Origin: Panopea generosa
Taxonomy: Eukaryota; Mollusca; Bivalvia; Adapedonta; Hiatellidae
Length of the DNA: 64,000 bases
Assembly: GCA_029582155.1 (NCBI GenBank)
Contig: CM055894.1
Coordinates: forward strand, 36,755,132-36,819,131
Reading direction: 5' to 3'
Each line of letters opens with the position of its first letter. Positions within the stretch are counted from its first letter, which is position 1. The position numbers and the translations under genes are program-made. The notes below the pieces were generated by a model. It saw only the letters and a program-made list of their open reading frames with translations. It had not been told where the DNA came from and ran no database searches. Shown here one piece after another: positions 34,609 to 45,089 of this stretch.

Positions 34609-37600
34609 GAATGAATTTAGCGTCATTTTATGCCATCTAGGGCTAACAGACGGTCAGTTAACCTAACCACTGTTTCCTGAGATCCTGGAATGTTAATCAG
34701 TACTTGAGCACACCCTAACTCCTCAGGTAACTGATAACTTTCCCACTTGAATCAGCAGTGGCAGACGAATGGTAATGAGACGCAATGTCGTATATCAATC
34801 ATCACGGAGATTGTTGCCGGGCGGGGATTCGAACTCACGGCACCTGGATTGATAGTCAGACGCATTACCGACTGAGCTAATCAGGCCCGACGGTAACATG
34901 ATTTTTGCGCATAAAAAAGTCTTATGTCATTTGGTTTGAAATATTATATTTTCCAAATGGTTCATAGTTGTAGTGATTTCTTGCTGCAGATGAGTAAAGC
35001 AAAAACAGGCATAGCATTTACATGTACTTCAATAAGACATCACCGGTGTTAAAAAAGACTTTTTTTTTTTTTTTAAATCTTAGGGTTTCACTGCACTGTC
35101 TTTGAAAAACCAAGCTGGTTAACCTACCAGTTCATCTGTGCTGTAAGACCTGAATTATCAACAATCTATCGGACCTATACATAATACAATATCATACTGA
35201 ACCATTAACATTACTCCGAACCGTTAACATTACTCCGAACCGTTAACATTACACATTACTCCGAACCGTTAACATTACACATTACTCCGAACCGTTAACA
35301 TTACTCCGAACCGTTAAAATTACTCCAAACCGTTAACATTAGTCAACATCATAATTGTTTACAATCACACACCTAAATTTGCGACGATTCCTTCAGTTTC
35401 AAACTGTGGTAAAAATGCGTCTTTAACAAGCCCGCCGGCGGTCCTTGTACGAAATGCTCCAAACCATGTCCAGAATTCATCATCGTGGTCGAAGTCAATA
35501 CCTGTGTGAAATAAAGAATTAAGAATTACCTCCCTTACATGACGGTAGCAAGAGTCTTACGCCCAAGAAACTAGAGCTGTGTAAAGCGGTTGGACAGTTT
35601 TTGGTTGAAAATGTCATATTTCTTTGTGCATATAGGAATATTGGAACATTATCATGGTTTCTGTCAAGTTTGGATGACATTGGGAACTGTTGGATGAAGC
35701 TATAACAGTTTAAAAATGCATAGTGATACACTGCAACAAATAGGCATAATTGTCAAAAATGAAGGGGTGCCATCGAACCATCGAAATTGTGAACAGGCTA
35801 CCTGGTCAACCCCATGTTTTTTCCTGCATAACTGGACCAACAGAGGACTATCTATGAGAACAAGACACTTTTAGAACCATTGGTAATGTATCCAGTGTTC
35901 CAGAAGTGCATTTCTCTATATGTGGATAAGTACAAAATTAATTGTTGTATGAGACGTGTATGATATGTAACGCTGTTAAGCAATTCACTTTACTAGATAT
36001 TACCTTAATGCACGCCTGGTTATCAAATGTGATGCAAGAAAATGTTCGTGGCATTTCCGGCGTTGGTCCGGTCACACGAAATTTTGCAACAAAGGTGAGA
36101 CTTCGTCTTCAATGTTTCCGTATTTTTCTTGTGTTTAAGACAGAAAATGAAAAATCGGGGAATGTTGTACGATGAAATGTTGACCCGACCATCACAGGAA
36201 ATGTTACCTAACATTTTATTGCATCACATTTATATGATTTTGGAGAATACCAGGCGTGAAATGGTATCTGTCGATAGTAAAGCTAAAAATATAGATAAAT
36301 CTGACAGATTTATGAATCCTTGTTTGTATCACAAAACTGACGACAATTTTTTAACCAGGATATTTGTTCAGGCAGTACACAATGTGGGTCTTACAAGATG
36401 TAATTTATTAACACATCACGAGTGCCTTCCTTTATTATAGGTGTGATTCTTTATTCTATAGTAAATAACAAAAGTTTGAAGGCTTGTCATTCATAGAGAG
36501 ACCAAAATGAAAGAAGTGAAACCGATATTTTACTGTTTGTCACCCTCTGCACTATCAAAATATGATGAGAAAAGTAGGGGTCATGTGTCATATTTTGTCA
36601 AGAGAATTTTTTCATGCTCAGTATGTACACTGTTGACAAAATAAAAGTAGACTTCCGAAATCATGTATCCATACCCCTATTTCTAAGCTTCATTTTTTTT
36701 TCTAAATTCACAATTAAAACATATAATGCTGTCAAAATGCTCAAAATACATCAATAATGCCATTCAAATAAAAATATGAGCATTAAAATAAAGAAAATGC
36801 ATTTTTAAAGAAGAAGAAGAAATGAGGATTATTTATAGCCACCATTATGCGACTACCCCACGGAAGCACTTTCATTCTCCAATGGTGGTACTTTGCCTAT
36901 AGTAACGTTTAATTTTAGTAAACTTATTTGCATCAACAACAAAATGTTGATAGTTGTCTTTAACTTTATTTTATACGTCACACTACAGAGTTGCCTCCCT
37001 TGCGATTGACAATTCTTACGCTTAAAAAACCTAAGTAATTCTATATTAAATATCTAATATCTAACAAATGGTTTATAGCCACTGTAATCTTACTGCAAAC
37101 GAATATAACAAACACGTGTACAGCAAATAGAGGTGTGCTACCTCGCTGATTCTAAAGAAATAACTTCCATCCGCTTTTACCCGACAGGTGAGTTTAGAGC
37201 AGTTTAGGGCCCTCTTTTCAAGAAAGCGTAGTACTTATTAAACATACAGCTGGGCAGCATGAGAAGATTCTATTCCTCGTCAAAGGTCAATTGGGGTCGA
37301 AGCCAACCCCAATAAACAGTACAAAGTTTCGTATAAATTGATGCATTAGTCACAAATGTCCATGAGCAAATAGATAACATAATAACAATACTACAAACAT
37401 GTGTGTGTGTTCAATGGCACGCGAATAGTATGAAATATCTGTATCTACCTATATATTTAAATCTATCCCTGTGTAAAGAAGCATTTCCCCAAATGCTATT
37501 ATAATCTAGACATAGTATACTTTGAACCAATTACTTAAACAAATAATAAGTATACGTTTTTGTCATAAGCTTTAAACACACAGATATGTGACTTTCACAA

Positions 37601-40600
37601 CAGATGAATGGGGCTAACGGTGCCCTTGTGCTGTGCATTTTATGAGCGGATAAAGTCTTCTACGGAATAAATATTTTAAAATACTTTGTGGAAAAAATAA
37701 AGATGAAGAGCTAAGCTTTCATTTTGTTATAGTTTAAGCATATCTTATTGCCATGTAAAGACATATTAATATATATATTATGCATATAAATCAAATACAA
37801 CTTTAGATAAAAGAGTTTGGTCATTTTTTAAAGAACATAAAGCTAAATTCCCGATGTCAGGAGATCGGAGTAATATATGATAAAAAAAAACTTTAAAACA
37901 TAGAACGCAACCGAAAGAAGAAAACGAATCTGTTCTGTTTTATTGAGTCTAGTCCTAAGAGATATCAAAATATGCAGCATCGCCAAGACACCTAAAACTG
38001 GTTCAAGTGGTTTTATATTCTCTCCATGACTTCAAAGAATTGGAAATAATAACATCACTGAATCGAAGTACGAGGCGACTCTTCGCGGTGGTCACATGGC
38101 ACGTAATACTGTGATAGTCAACATCTGATAATAGAATACATTCGAAGCACAAAATGTACCAAGCAAATAAAATGGCACACTTGGTTGTATTGAGTCTGCT
38201 CCCGAGCGGCGATAAAACATGCAACACCCTAGTGCGACATATTGCACGTCTCTACGGAGCCTTTCGACATTCTTTATTTTTGTCTCTCGAGACTTAAGGA
38301 CAGCAGATCAGATATCCAAATAATAAAACAGCTGTCCATCCGCGCCTTATATCAGGCTAGCAGATCAGATATCCAAATAATAAAAAAGCTGTCTACCCAC
38401 GCCTTATCATATCAGGCTAGCAGATCAGATATCCAAATAATATAAAAGCTGTCCACCCACGCCTTATCATATCAAGCTAGCAGATCAGATATCCAAATAA
38501 TAAAACAGCTGTCCATCCACGCCTCATCATATCAGGCTAGCAGATCAGATATCCAAATATTAAAAAAGCTGTCCATCCACGCCTTATCATATCAAGCTAG
38601 CAGATCAGATATCCAAATAATAAAAAAGCTGTCCATCCACGCCTCATCATATCAGGCTAGCAGATCAGACATCCAAATAATAAAACAGCTGTCCATCCAC
38701 GCCTTATATCAGGCTAGCAGATCAGATATCCAAATATTAAAAAAGCTGTCCATCCACGCCTCATCATATCAGGCTAGCAGATCAGATATCCAAATATTAA
38801 AAAAGCTGTCCATCCACGCCTCATCATATCAGGCTAGCAGATCAGATATCCAAATATTAAAAAAGCTGTCCATCAACGCCTCATCATATCAAGCTAGCAG
38901 ATCAGATATCCAAATTTTAAAAAAGCTGTCCATCCACGCCTTATCATATCAAGCTAGCAGATCAGATATCCAAATAATAAAAAACTGTCCATCCACGCCT
39001 TATAATATCGGGCTAGCAGATCAGATATCCAAATAATAAAAAAGTTGTCCATCCACGCCTTATCATATCAGGCTAGCAGATCAGATATCCAAATAATAAA
39101 AAAGCTGTCCATCCACGCCTTATAATATCGGGCTAGCAGATCAGATAACCAAATAATAAAAAAGTTGTCCATCCACGCCTTATCATATCAGGCTAGCAGA
39201 TCAGATATCCAAATAATGAAAAAGTTGTCCATCCACGCCTTATCATATCAGGCTAGCAACAACCCTCACACCCACATCAACACACATCTGTGACCCAACG
39301 AGTAATCACCTCACATGTCACTTTATATACTATCATACCTACTTTACTAGTCTGTAGAACGAACCCAGCTCTCCCGATTGTGTCCGTTCAATAGCAATTG
39401 TTACGGACACGCTTACTTGAATGACGTCAAAATTTAGTAAGCGTTCAATTGCTTTGAACAGCGGAACAGGCATATAATTCCCTGCTTTTTCCATTGGTGG
39501 TTAATAAACCTGACTCGGGAGAAATCAGGTTGTGGGATAGACTACTACTTTATTCAAGAATCATAATTTCTGACAAATCAAATTTAAATGCTCTATTACA
39601 GTTAGTCTTCATGAGAAACTAACTATATAAAATACCACCTTATTTGATTTTGTATATATGTATGAAAATGAGCTGTAATGCTTAAGTTTAATAAAATATA
39701 TGTTCAATAAATATTTGGTTACATTTCTCGAAACCCACAGCAAAACTCACCGTATGGGCCGTTCTTCTTGAAACATTCTTTCACGTCTTCTTTTCTGATG
39801 CTGATAGCAGATATACCAGGAGACCAAGGGGTTGCCCCCTTAATTGCGGCGTGGTGCTTCTCTGGTATGCTATAATGACCAGTGTCTGGGTCCAGAATGA
39901 CAATTTGAGCAGCGGTCATGCAGCCTAGCCATTCCCTGACGTATCTACAACATGAACGTTTATATATAAACACACAGGACGGATAAAGAAACATTGGGGT
40001 TAATTTGAGAGCCACACTATCGAACTATTGTAAGCAATTATAAAGTGTTCTCGGTAGGGACGTAAGTATAAATATTAATATGTTTACACTCTTATCGTCT
40101 GGGTCTTTATCAAAGATGAAACACAATTATCTCATTGATTGGGACAGTCTTAAAACAAAATAAATTTAAAAAAAAATTCTATGTCGGATGTGACGTCACG
40201 GTCAATATGGATAAAAAAGTCAAGGTGGATGTAACATAAAAAACACTTGGTCCGGTTTAATTACAGGTATCATACTAACGTAACGCTGCGGGAAATTGTG
40301 CACCGTCAATAAACGGTTTAAGGAGGAATATACCTTTTAAATTTTTTTCGAAATCAGTGGAATATTTGGTATGTAATGAAACTAGAAGTAATTTTGAATT
40401 TGAATATGCTTTTTTTCTGCAGTAAATATGACACTTCTTTACATATGACGTCGTAAACATGGCCATGTTTGGTCTTTTTGACGTCCCGATTTATAGCAGC
40501 ATAATCGCGTATTTGTCGACCTCAGTCAAGTTATACCGAATGTACAGAATCGAAACACATATCACCACGTACACATTGAACGGATATATGAATTTACATA

Positions 40601-43600
40601 TGCAATAATTACGACAGACGCCAAATTCTGAAAATATTAGCGAAAAACGGAAATTATTATTTTCTTAATTTTTTCGCAAAAAATGTTTCAAATCAAAATT
40701 ATCAAAAAACAAACCGAGCGATTTTGGAATAATTTTTATTTGATTTCTAACAATATGCTTCACAGTGATTGTGAGATTTTTAGAACAATTGACAAACTAG
40801 ATTTTTTTTTATTTTTAATAATTTAACCCCACCCTACGTCAAAAAAGACGTCAACATATTGCATAATTCTACGCGTTTTCCATAAGATTTTTGGCGGTTG
40901 ATTAAGGTTAAATTATTTTCTTAATCAGTGGTTCAATTAGTATATTATGAACTTAGAATAAGTTTCCAATGTGAATATGTATTTTTTTTGCAGCGGTCAA
41001 TAGAATATATATTTATATGTTACGTCGTAAACATGGCCATGTTCAGCCTTTTTGACGTCCCAATGTATAGCAGCCAAATCGCATATTTTTTCGACCTCAG
41101 TCGAGTTATTCCTAATACACAGAATAGAAACATATGTCACCATGTACACATTTGACGGATGTATGGATTTACAAATGCAAAAATTATGACGAACGCCACA
41201 TTTTGAAAATACTAGCGAAAAACGAAAACTATTTTTTCTCTCGATTTTTTCGTAAAAATGGCTTCAAATCAAAATGACCAAAAATCAAACCAAGCGAATT
41301 TTGCACAATTTTTATATGTTTTTATACCATATATTGTACAATAATTGTGAGATTTTTAGAAAAATTGACTAACTAGATTTTTTATGATATTCAATTATTT
41401 AACCCTACCCTACGTTAAAAAACGCTTTAAAGCAAACGTCAACGTCGGTATAGCGCATGAGGTATACGTTTTGTGATAATTAAACAAGTTTGTTCTTATC
41501 ATTATATTAGTTTTTTGTGCACACTAGTTATATATACTTCTGCTGTTTAGTGGCAACTAATTTGTCTTTAGCATTTATGATAGCGTGTCTGTTTGGTGCA
41601 CGTACAAAACCGTCATTTTTTTTCACTTACAGGGAACTGGATTCCAAATCAATATTCTCATTTCTGACTAGCTCCACGACTGCCATTGAAATGTGGACAT
41701 CACGGTTGTCAATTATTAGAACAACAGGTCTGGCCTTTCTAAAAATCGGAGCAAACTGTTACACATACATAAAATGGGCTTGAAACAATACTGTCTATGA
41801 TGAGCATTGAACAGCCACGATCCAGGTATATTGTCATTGCACGTACGTAGGAGCATGGGGCTGGGTGGAAGGGTGGCTTTTCATTGCTATAGTGAGTATT
41901 GTTTCAAGCTCATTTTATGAATGTGTACTGAACAGTTTGCTCCGAATTTTAGAAAAGCCAGACCTGTTGTTCTAATAATTGACAACCGTAACGTCCACAT
42001 TTCACTAGCAGTCGTGGAGCTAGTCAGAAATGAGAATATTGTTTTGGAATCCAGTTCCCTGTAAGTGAAAAATAAATGACGGTTTTGTACGTGCACCAAA
42101 CAGACACGCTATCATAAATGCTATAGACAAATTAGTTGCCACTAAACAGCAGAAGTATATATAACTTGTGTGCACAAAATACTAATATAATGGTAAGAAC
42201 AAACTTGTTTAATTATCACAAAACGTATACCTCATGCGCTATACCGACGTTGACGTTTGCTTTAAAGCGTTTTTTAACGTAGGGTAGGGTTAAATAAATG
42301 AATATCATAAAAAATCTAGTTAGTCAATTTTTTCTAAAGATCTCACAATTATTGTAAAATATATAGTATAAAATCATATAAAAATTATGCAAAATTCGTT
42401 TGATTTGTTTTGTAATCATTTTGATTTGAAGCCATTTTTACGAAAAAATCGAGAAAAAAATAATTTCCGTTTTTAGCTAGTATTTTCAAAATGTGGCGTT
42501 CGTCGTAATTTTTGCATTTGTAAATCCATACATCCGTCAAATGTGTACATGGTGATATATGTTTCTATTCTGTGTATTAGGAATCACTCAACTGAGGTCG
42601 AAAAATATGCGATTTGGCTGCTATACATTGGGACGTCAAAAAGGCTGAACATGGCCATGTTTACGACGTCATATATAAATATATATTCTATTGACCGCTG
42701 CAAAAAAATACATATTCACATTGGAAATTACTTCTTGTTTCATAATATACTTATTGAACCAATGATTTAGAAAATATTTTAACCTTAATCAACCGCCAAA
42801 AATCTTATGGAAAACGCGTAGAATTATGCAGTATGTTGACGTCTTTTTTGACGTAGGGTGGGGTTAAATAATTAAAAATAAAAAAAAATCTAGTTTGTCA
42901 ATTGTTCTAAAAATCTCACAATCACTGTGAAGCATATTGTTAGAAATCAAATAAAAATTATTCCAAAATCGCTCGGTTTGTTTTTTGGTCATTTTGATTT
43001 GAAACATTTTTTTCGAAAAAATCGAGAAAATAATAATTTCCGTTTTTCGCTAATATTTTCAGAATTTGGCGTTCGTCGTAATTATTGCATATGTAAATTC
43101 ATATATCCGTTGAATATGTACGTGGTGATATGTGTTTCGATTCTGTACATTCGGTATAACTTGACTGAGGTCGACAAATACGCGATTTTGCTGCTATAAA
43201 TCGGGACGTCAAAAAGACCAAACATGGCCATGTTTACGACGTCATATGTAAAGAAGTGTTATATTTACCGCAGAAAAAAAGCATATTCAAATTCAAAATT
43301 ACTTCTAGTTTCATTACATACCAAATATTCAACTGATTTCGAAAATAATTTAAAAGGTATATTCCTCCTTAACGTTACGTTGACTTCACATCCGACATAG
43401 AAAAAACTTTAAAATTTACTACTGGATTCATTGTGTTCAGTGTGATTTTCCCATGGGCCTTATTGGTGTAGTTGAATCTGCAATGTTTGCTTCGGTCATG
43501 TATGCATTGCTCTATCTAATTACTTGGATGAATAAATGTACTAAAGTTAAATTATCTTACTTTTTTAAACAACTATACACCATTTGTTTAAAATCTATTA

Positions 43601-44955
43601 AAACTTAATTCTGCATCCATTATAATAAATGTGTCATCTTCATGTTTTGACTCGTTGCCCTTCGTTTGCCTTGTTAAGTTGTCAGCACACCATATAGATG
43701 CTTCTGACGACTATTTTATTGCAAAATGAGCACACAACCAGCATTGATTCGCATATATACCGGTTACGGTGTGTATTCATAAATCTTACACAAAATTGAA
43801 TATTGATTTAATATTGAGCGTCATTTTTATGCCATCGAGGGCTGGCAGACGATATTTTATAGTCATTCAATAATACAGTGTATCCTTTTATATATATTGT
43901 GTTCATAGTAGCATTAGACACAACTTACACGCACGTTTGATCAATATTCCGGTATGAAGCTAAAACAAATAAAAAATGTCTTCAGGTAAAGTCTTCAGTA
44001 TTTCACTGGCTACTAATACCCACTGAACTTAGACACTTTTTTCGACACAAATGATGAAAAGTTTGCTTTTAACTCTGTCAAGACGTCAGCGATATTTGAC
44101 AACCAATAGTTTTGAAGATAGACAAATTTAGTCTATATATGAAATTCAGTTTTATTTGCGAAATATGTCGTTGTTGTTGTTGTTGTTGTTGCTTTTGTTG
44201 CTGTTGTTGTTGTTGTTGTTGTTGTTGTTTCTGTTATATCGCGACACACTATTCTAAGCGCTGCCACACTGAACTAGCATGCCGCAGACATATCGGTACA
44301 TAGTACATACAGTAGTATATACAGTAATTTCGTTATTTTGTTTGTTTATTTATTTATTATTGCAAGAATGCAACTTTGATCTATTTCTTTCCAAGGCAAC
44401 GAGATTGACGAGTCTCGTCTTGCAACGATATATCAACCATGTGCTTTTAAACGTATAACACATGTTTTTTTCACATTGTATGTTCAAATTTATACATTTA
44501 CTGTACCTTTAAAAGAATAGATTCCGCAATAAAAGAATTTTAAAAAAAATTTGAAACATTGACATTGAATTCAATGAACAAGGATGTTAGTACATAAATT
44601 GTTAGATACACTTTAAAAAAAAGTAAACATAGGGTTAAAGACAACTACGTATGACGTATGCGCTGATAACGAGCATCATAATAACATCCTTTCAGAATGC
44701 TACCTAGTCATGGTTTCAAACAACACTTGTTTATGAGAATCACACAGGTAATGTTTGGCCCGAAGCTACTACTACTATAGTACATTACCGTTCCTTCATG
44801 TCTCCAGCCTCGGCTATTTCATGTGATGTCATTGGACTGTTCTTGGCTATTATAAGATCGAAAAGCCCCAACTCGTGCCCAAGACCTAACGCTGCGGCGA
44901 TGTAACCGGCAGCATTAATGTCATTCAAGCGTTGTTCAAACTCTTTAGTTTCCAT
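33647..44955 (-). CDS. SAM-dependent methyltransferase, Rv2258c-like, four coding exons
   Basis: Joining 44955-44789, 39944-39751, 35501-35373 and 34203-33647 gives 1047 bases: 348 residues plus stop, with every junction in phase and every intron GT-AG. Residues 1-120 form the helical or winged-helix type N-terminal segment of this family (AAGYIAAALGLGHELGLFD, then a HEIAEAG turn). The SAM-binding motif I is VLDVGCGSAP at 169-178, with the acidic end of strand 2 in TGLDCSD. VILIDCLHDLPDPEKAL is the post-motif region. A C-terminal block with CLPSS followed by GAGPRVGYGACWG resembles the Gly-rich, WG-containing segment of Rv2258c-like proteins. The length is close to the mycobacterial relative (about 350). 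The role is inferred as methyl transfer from SAM to an unknown small molecule or other substrate, probably cytosolic since no signal peptide or membrane segment is visible. Substrate and symbol are unknown. Confidence 0.9.
34573..34889 (-). mobile_element. Complete tRNA-derived SINE (family A) in intron 3
   Basis: A perfect 14-bp duplication (acggtaacatgatt) flanks it at 34559-34572 and 34890-34903. On the minus strand the tRNA-like head has an A box (tagctcagtcggtaatgc) and a B box (gagttcgaatccc). A body of about 200 bases follows, then a 3' end with gcataaaatgacgctaaatt and a (CAAT)n tail of about nine units. Fragments of the same family are at 20225-20520 and 31252-31440. Confidence 0.93.
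35204..35342 (+). repeat. 19-bp minisatellite in intron 3
   Basis: About seven copies of ccgttaacattactccgaa, with starts 19 bases apart at 35221 and 35240. Two copies carry an extra acacatt block, giving 27-bp variants. Confidence 0.9.
35373..35501 (-). CDS. Methyltransferase coding exon 3
   Basis: This short 129-base exon lies between acceptor ttcacacag and donor GTGTGT. It encodes IDFDHDDEFWTWFGAF through GIVANL and is phase 1 at both ends. Gly121 and Glu164 span its junctions. No start codon is needed or present. Confidence 0.88.
   Translation of the reverse strand, partial: VLTSTTMMNSGHGLEHFVQGPPAGLLKTHFYHSLKLKESSQI
36012..36258. mobile_element. Imperfect hairpin element in intron 2
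   Basis: The left end has cacgcctggtta then aaatgtgatgcaag and aaaatgtt. The reverse complement of 36189-36258 has cacgcctggtatt, then aaatgtgatgcaat and aaaatgtt. The right arm has a short insertion. The two arms and roughly 130 bases between them make a 247-bp MITE-like unit. Confidence 0.65.
36454..36857 (+). repeat. Dispersed repeat, copy 2 (partner at 768-1055)
   Basis: Same family and orientation as 768-1055, with about 115 additional bases around 36600-36740. It lies in intron 2 of the methyltransferase gene. Confidence 0.7.
36858..38300. other. Intron 2 sequence without recognised features
   Basis: AT-rich intronic DNA. No repeat, coding exon or RNA gene was recognised in it. Confidence 0.5.
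38302..39256 (+). repeat. 60-bp minisatellite in intron 2, about 16 units
   Basis: Unit blocks: agcagatcagatatccaaat, aataaaaaagctgtccatcc, acgccttatcatatcaggct. Most units are exactly 60 bp; a few lose three bases in the cgccttatatcagg variant. Pairs of variants (for example tataatatcgggc near 39001 and 39121) alternate, suggesting 120-bp duplications. Confidence 0.95.
39371..39526. repeat. Small imperfect palindrome in intron 2
   Basis: The outer ends tctcccga and tcgggaga and the inner pair gttcaatagcaattg / caattgctttgaac are inverted relative to each other. It may be a short MITE remnant; there is no flanking duplication to prove it. Confidence 0.4.
39751..39944 (-). CDS. Methyltransferase coding exon 2
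   Basis: Acceptor ttgtag precedes 39944 and donor GTGAGT begins at 39750. The exon completes codon 56 (Arg), encodes YVREWLGCMTAAQIV through KKNGPY and ends after one base of codon 121. This is the end of the N-terminal domain and the linker towards the catalytic domain. Confidence 0.9.
40177..41792. repeat. Left arm of a 3.2-kb foldback in intron 1
   Basis: Its reverse complement aligns with 41895-43402 over essentially its full length. Examples are tctatgtcggatgtga at the outer end and ataaaatgggcttgaaacaa at the inner end, which has one mismatch in the other arm. The left arm has about 125 extra bases at 40195-40320. Each arm is built of two tandem modules of about 574 bp; the palindrome acatggccatgt marks them at 40457 and 41031. 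Confidence 0.92.
41895..43402. repeat. Right arm of the 3.2-kb foldback in intron 1
   Basis: Inverted partner of 40177-41792, separated from it by 102 bases. Module markers acatggccatgt lie at 42649 and 43222, 573 bases apart. Arm-to-arm identity is high by eye, with scattered substitutions. No transposase or other protein was recognised in either arm or in the loop. Confidence 0.92.
43420..44780. other. Intron 1 sequence; SINE-tail echo and (GTT)n run
   Basis: Mostly unremarkable AT-rich DNA. At 43816-43856 there is gagcgtcatttttatgccat followed by cgagggctgg, the same 3' SINE end as at 3139 and 34616. An imperfect (GTT)n microsatellite lies at 44169-44230. Confidence 0.6.
44169..44230 (+). 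repeat. (GTT)n microsatellite
   Basis: About 20 GTT units with two interruptions (gctttt and gctgtt). A frame through it gives poly-cysteine and is not a gene. Confidence 0.95.
44789..44955 (-). CDS. Methyltransferase coding exon 1
   Basis: The exon starts with ATG at 44955-44953 (METKEFEQ). The context has A at -3 and G at +4, which is favourable. It ends after the first two bases of codon 56 at a GTAATG donor. A pyrimidine-rich tract ending in gcaatag lies just upstream (acceptor at 44964-44963), so a 5' UTR exon probably exists at higher coordinates and only seven untranslated bases belong to this exon. The frame is open for 15 more codons upstream, but these are made of the acceptor tract. 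Confidence 0.85.
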
Positions 44956-45089
44956 CTTGTACCTATTGCAAATATGAAAAAAAAGGAAACTTAATTTCAC
45001 CCTCTCATATGTTTGATCCCCTAAAACAGCATAATCAGACTGTGTTAATAATTTTACTTAAGTAAACAATATGAAACTACTATCAATAA

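Noticed and set aside
34817-34889. Functional tRNA gene on the minus strand
   Set aside because: A and B boxes are present, but the sequence continues into a SINE body and tail with flanking target duplications. The same applies to the heads at 3994 and 47360.
44112-44303. Cysteine-rich small protein
   Set aside because: The cysteines come from the (GTT)n microsatellite read in one frame, inside intron 1.
44956-45000. Upstream in-frame start adding 15 residues (MKLSFLFFHI...) to the methyltransferase
   Set aside because: These codons are the pyrimidine tract and AG of a good splice acceptor. The ATG at 44955 has a better start context, and the family begins near there.
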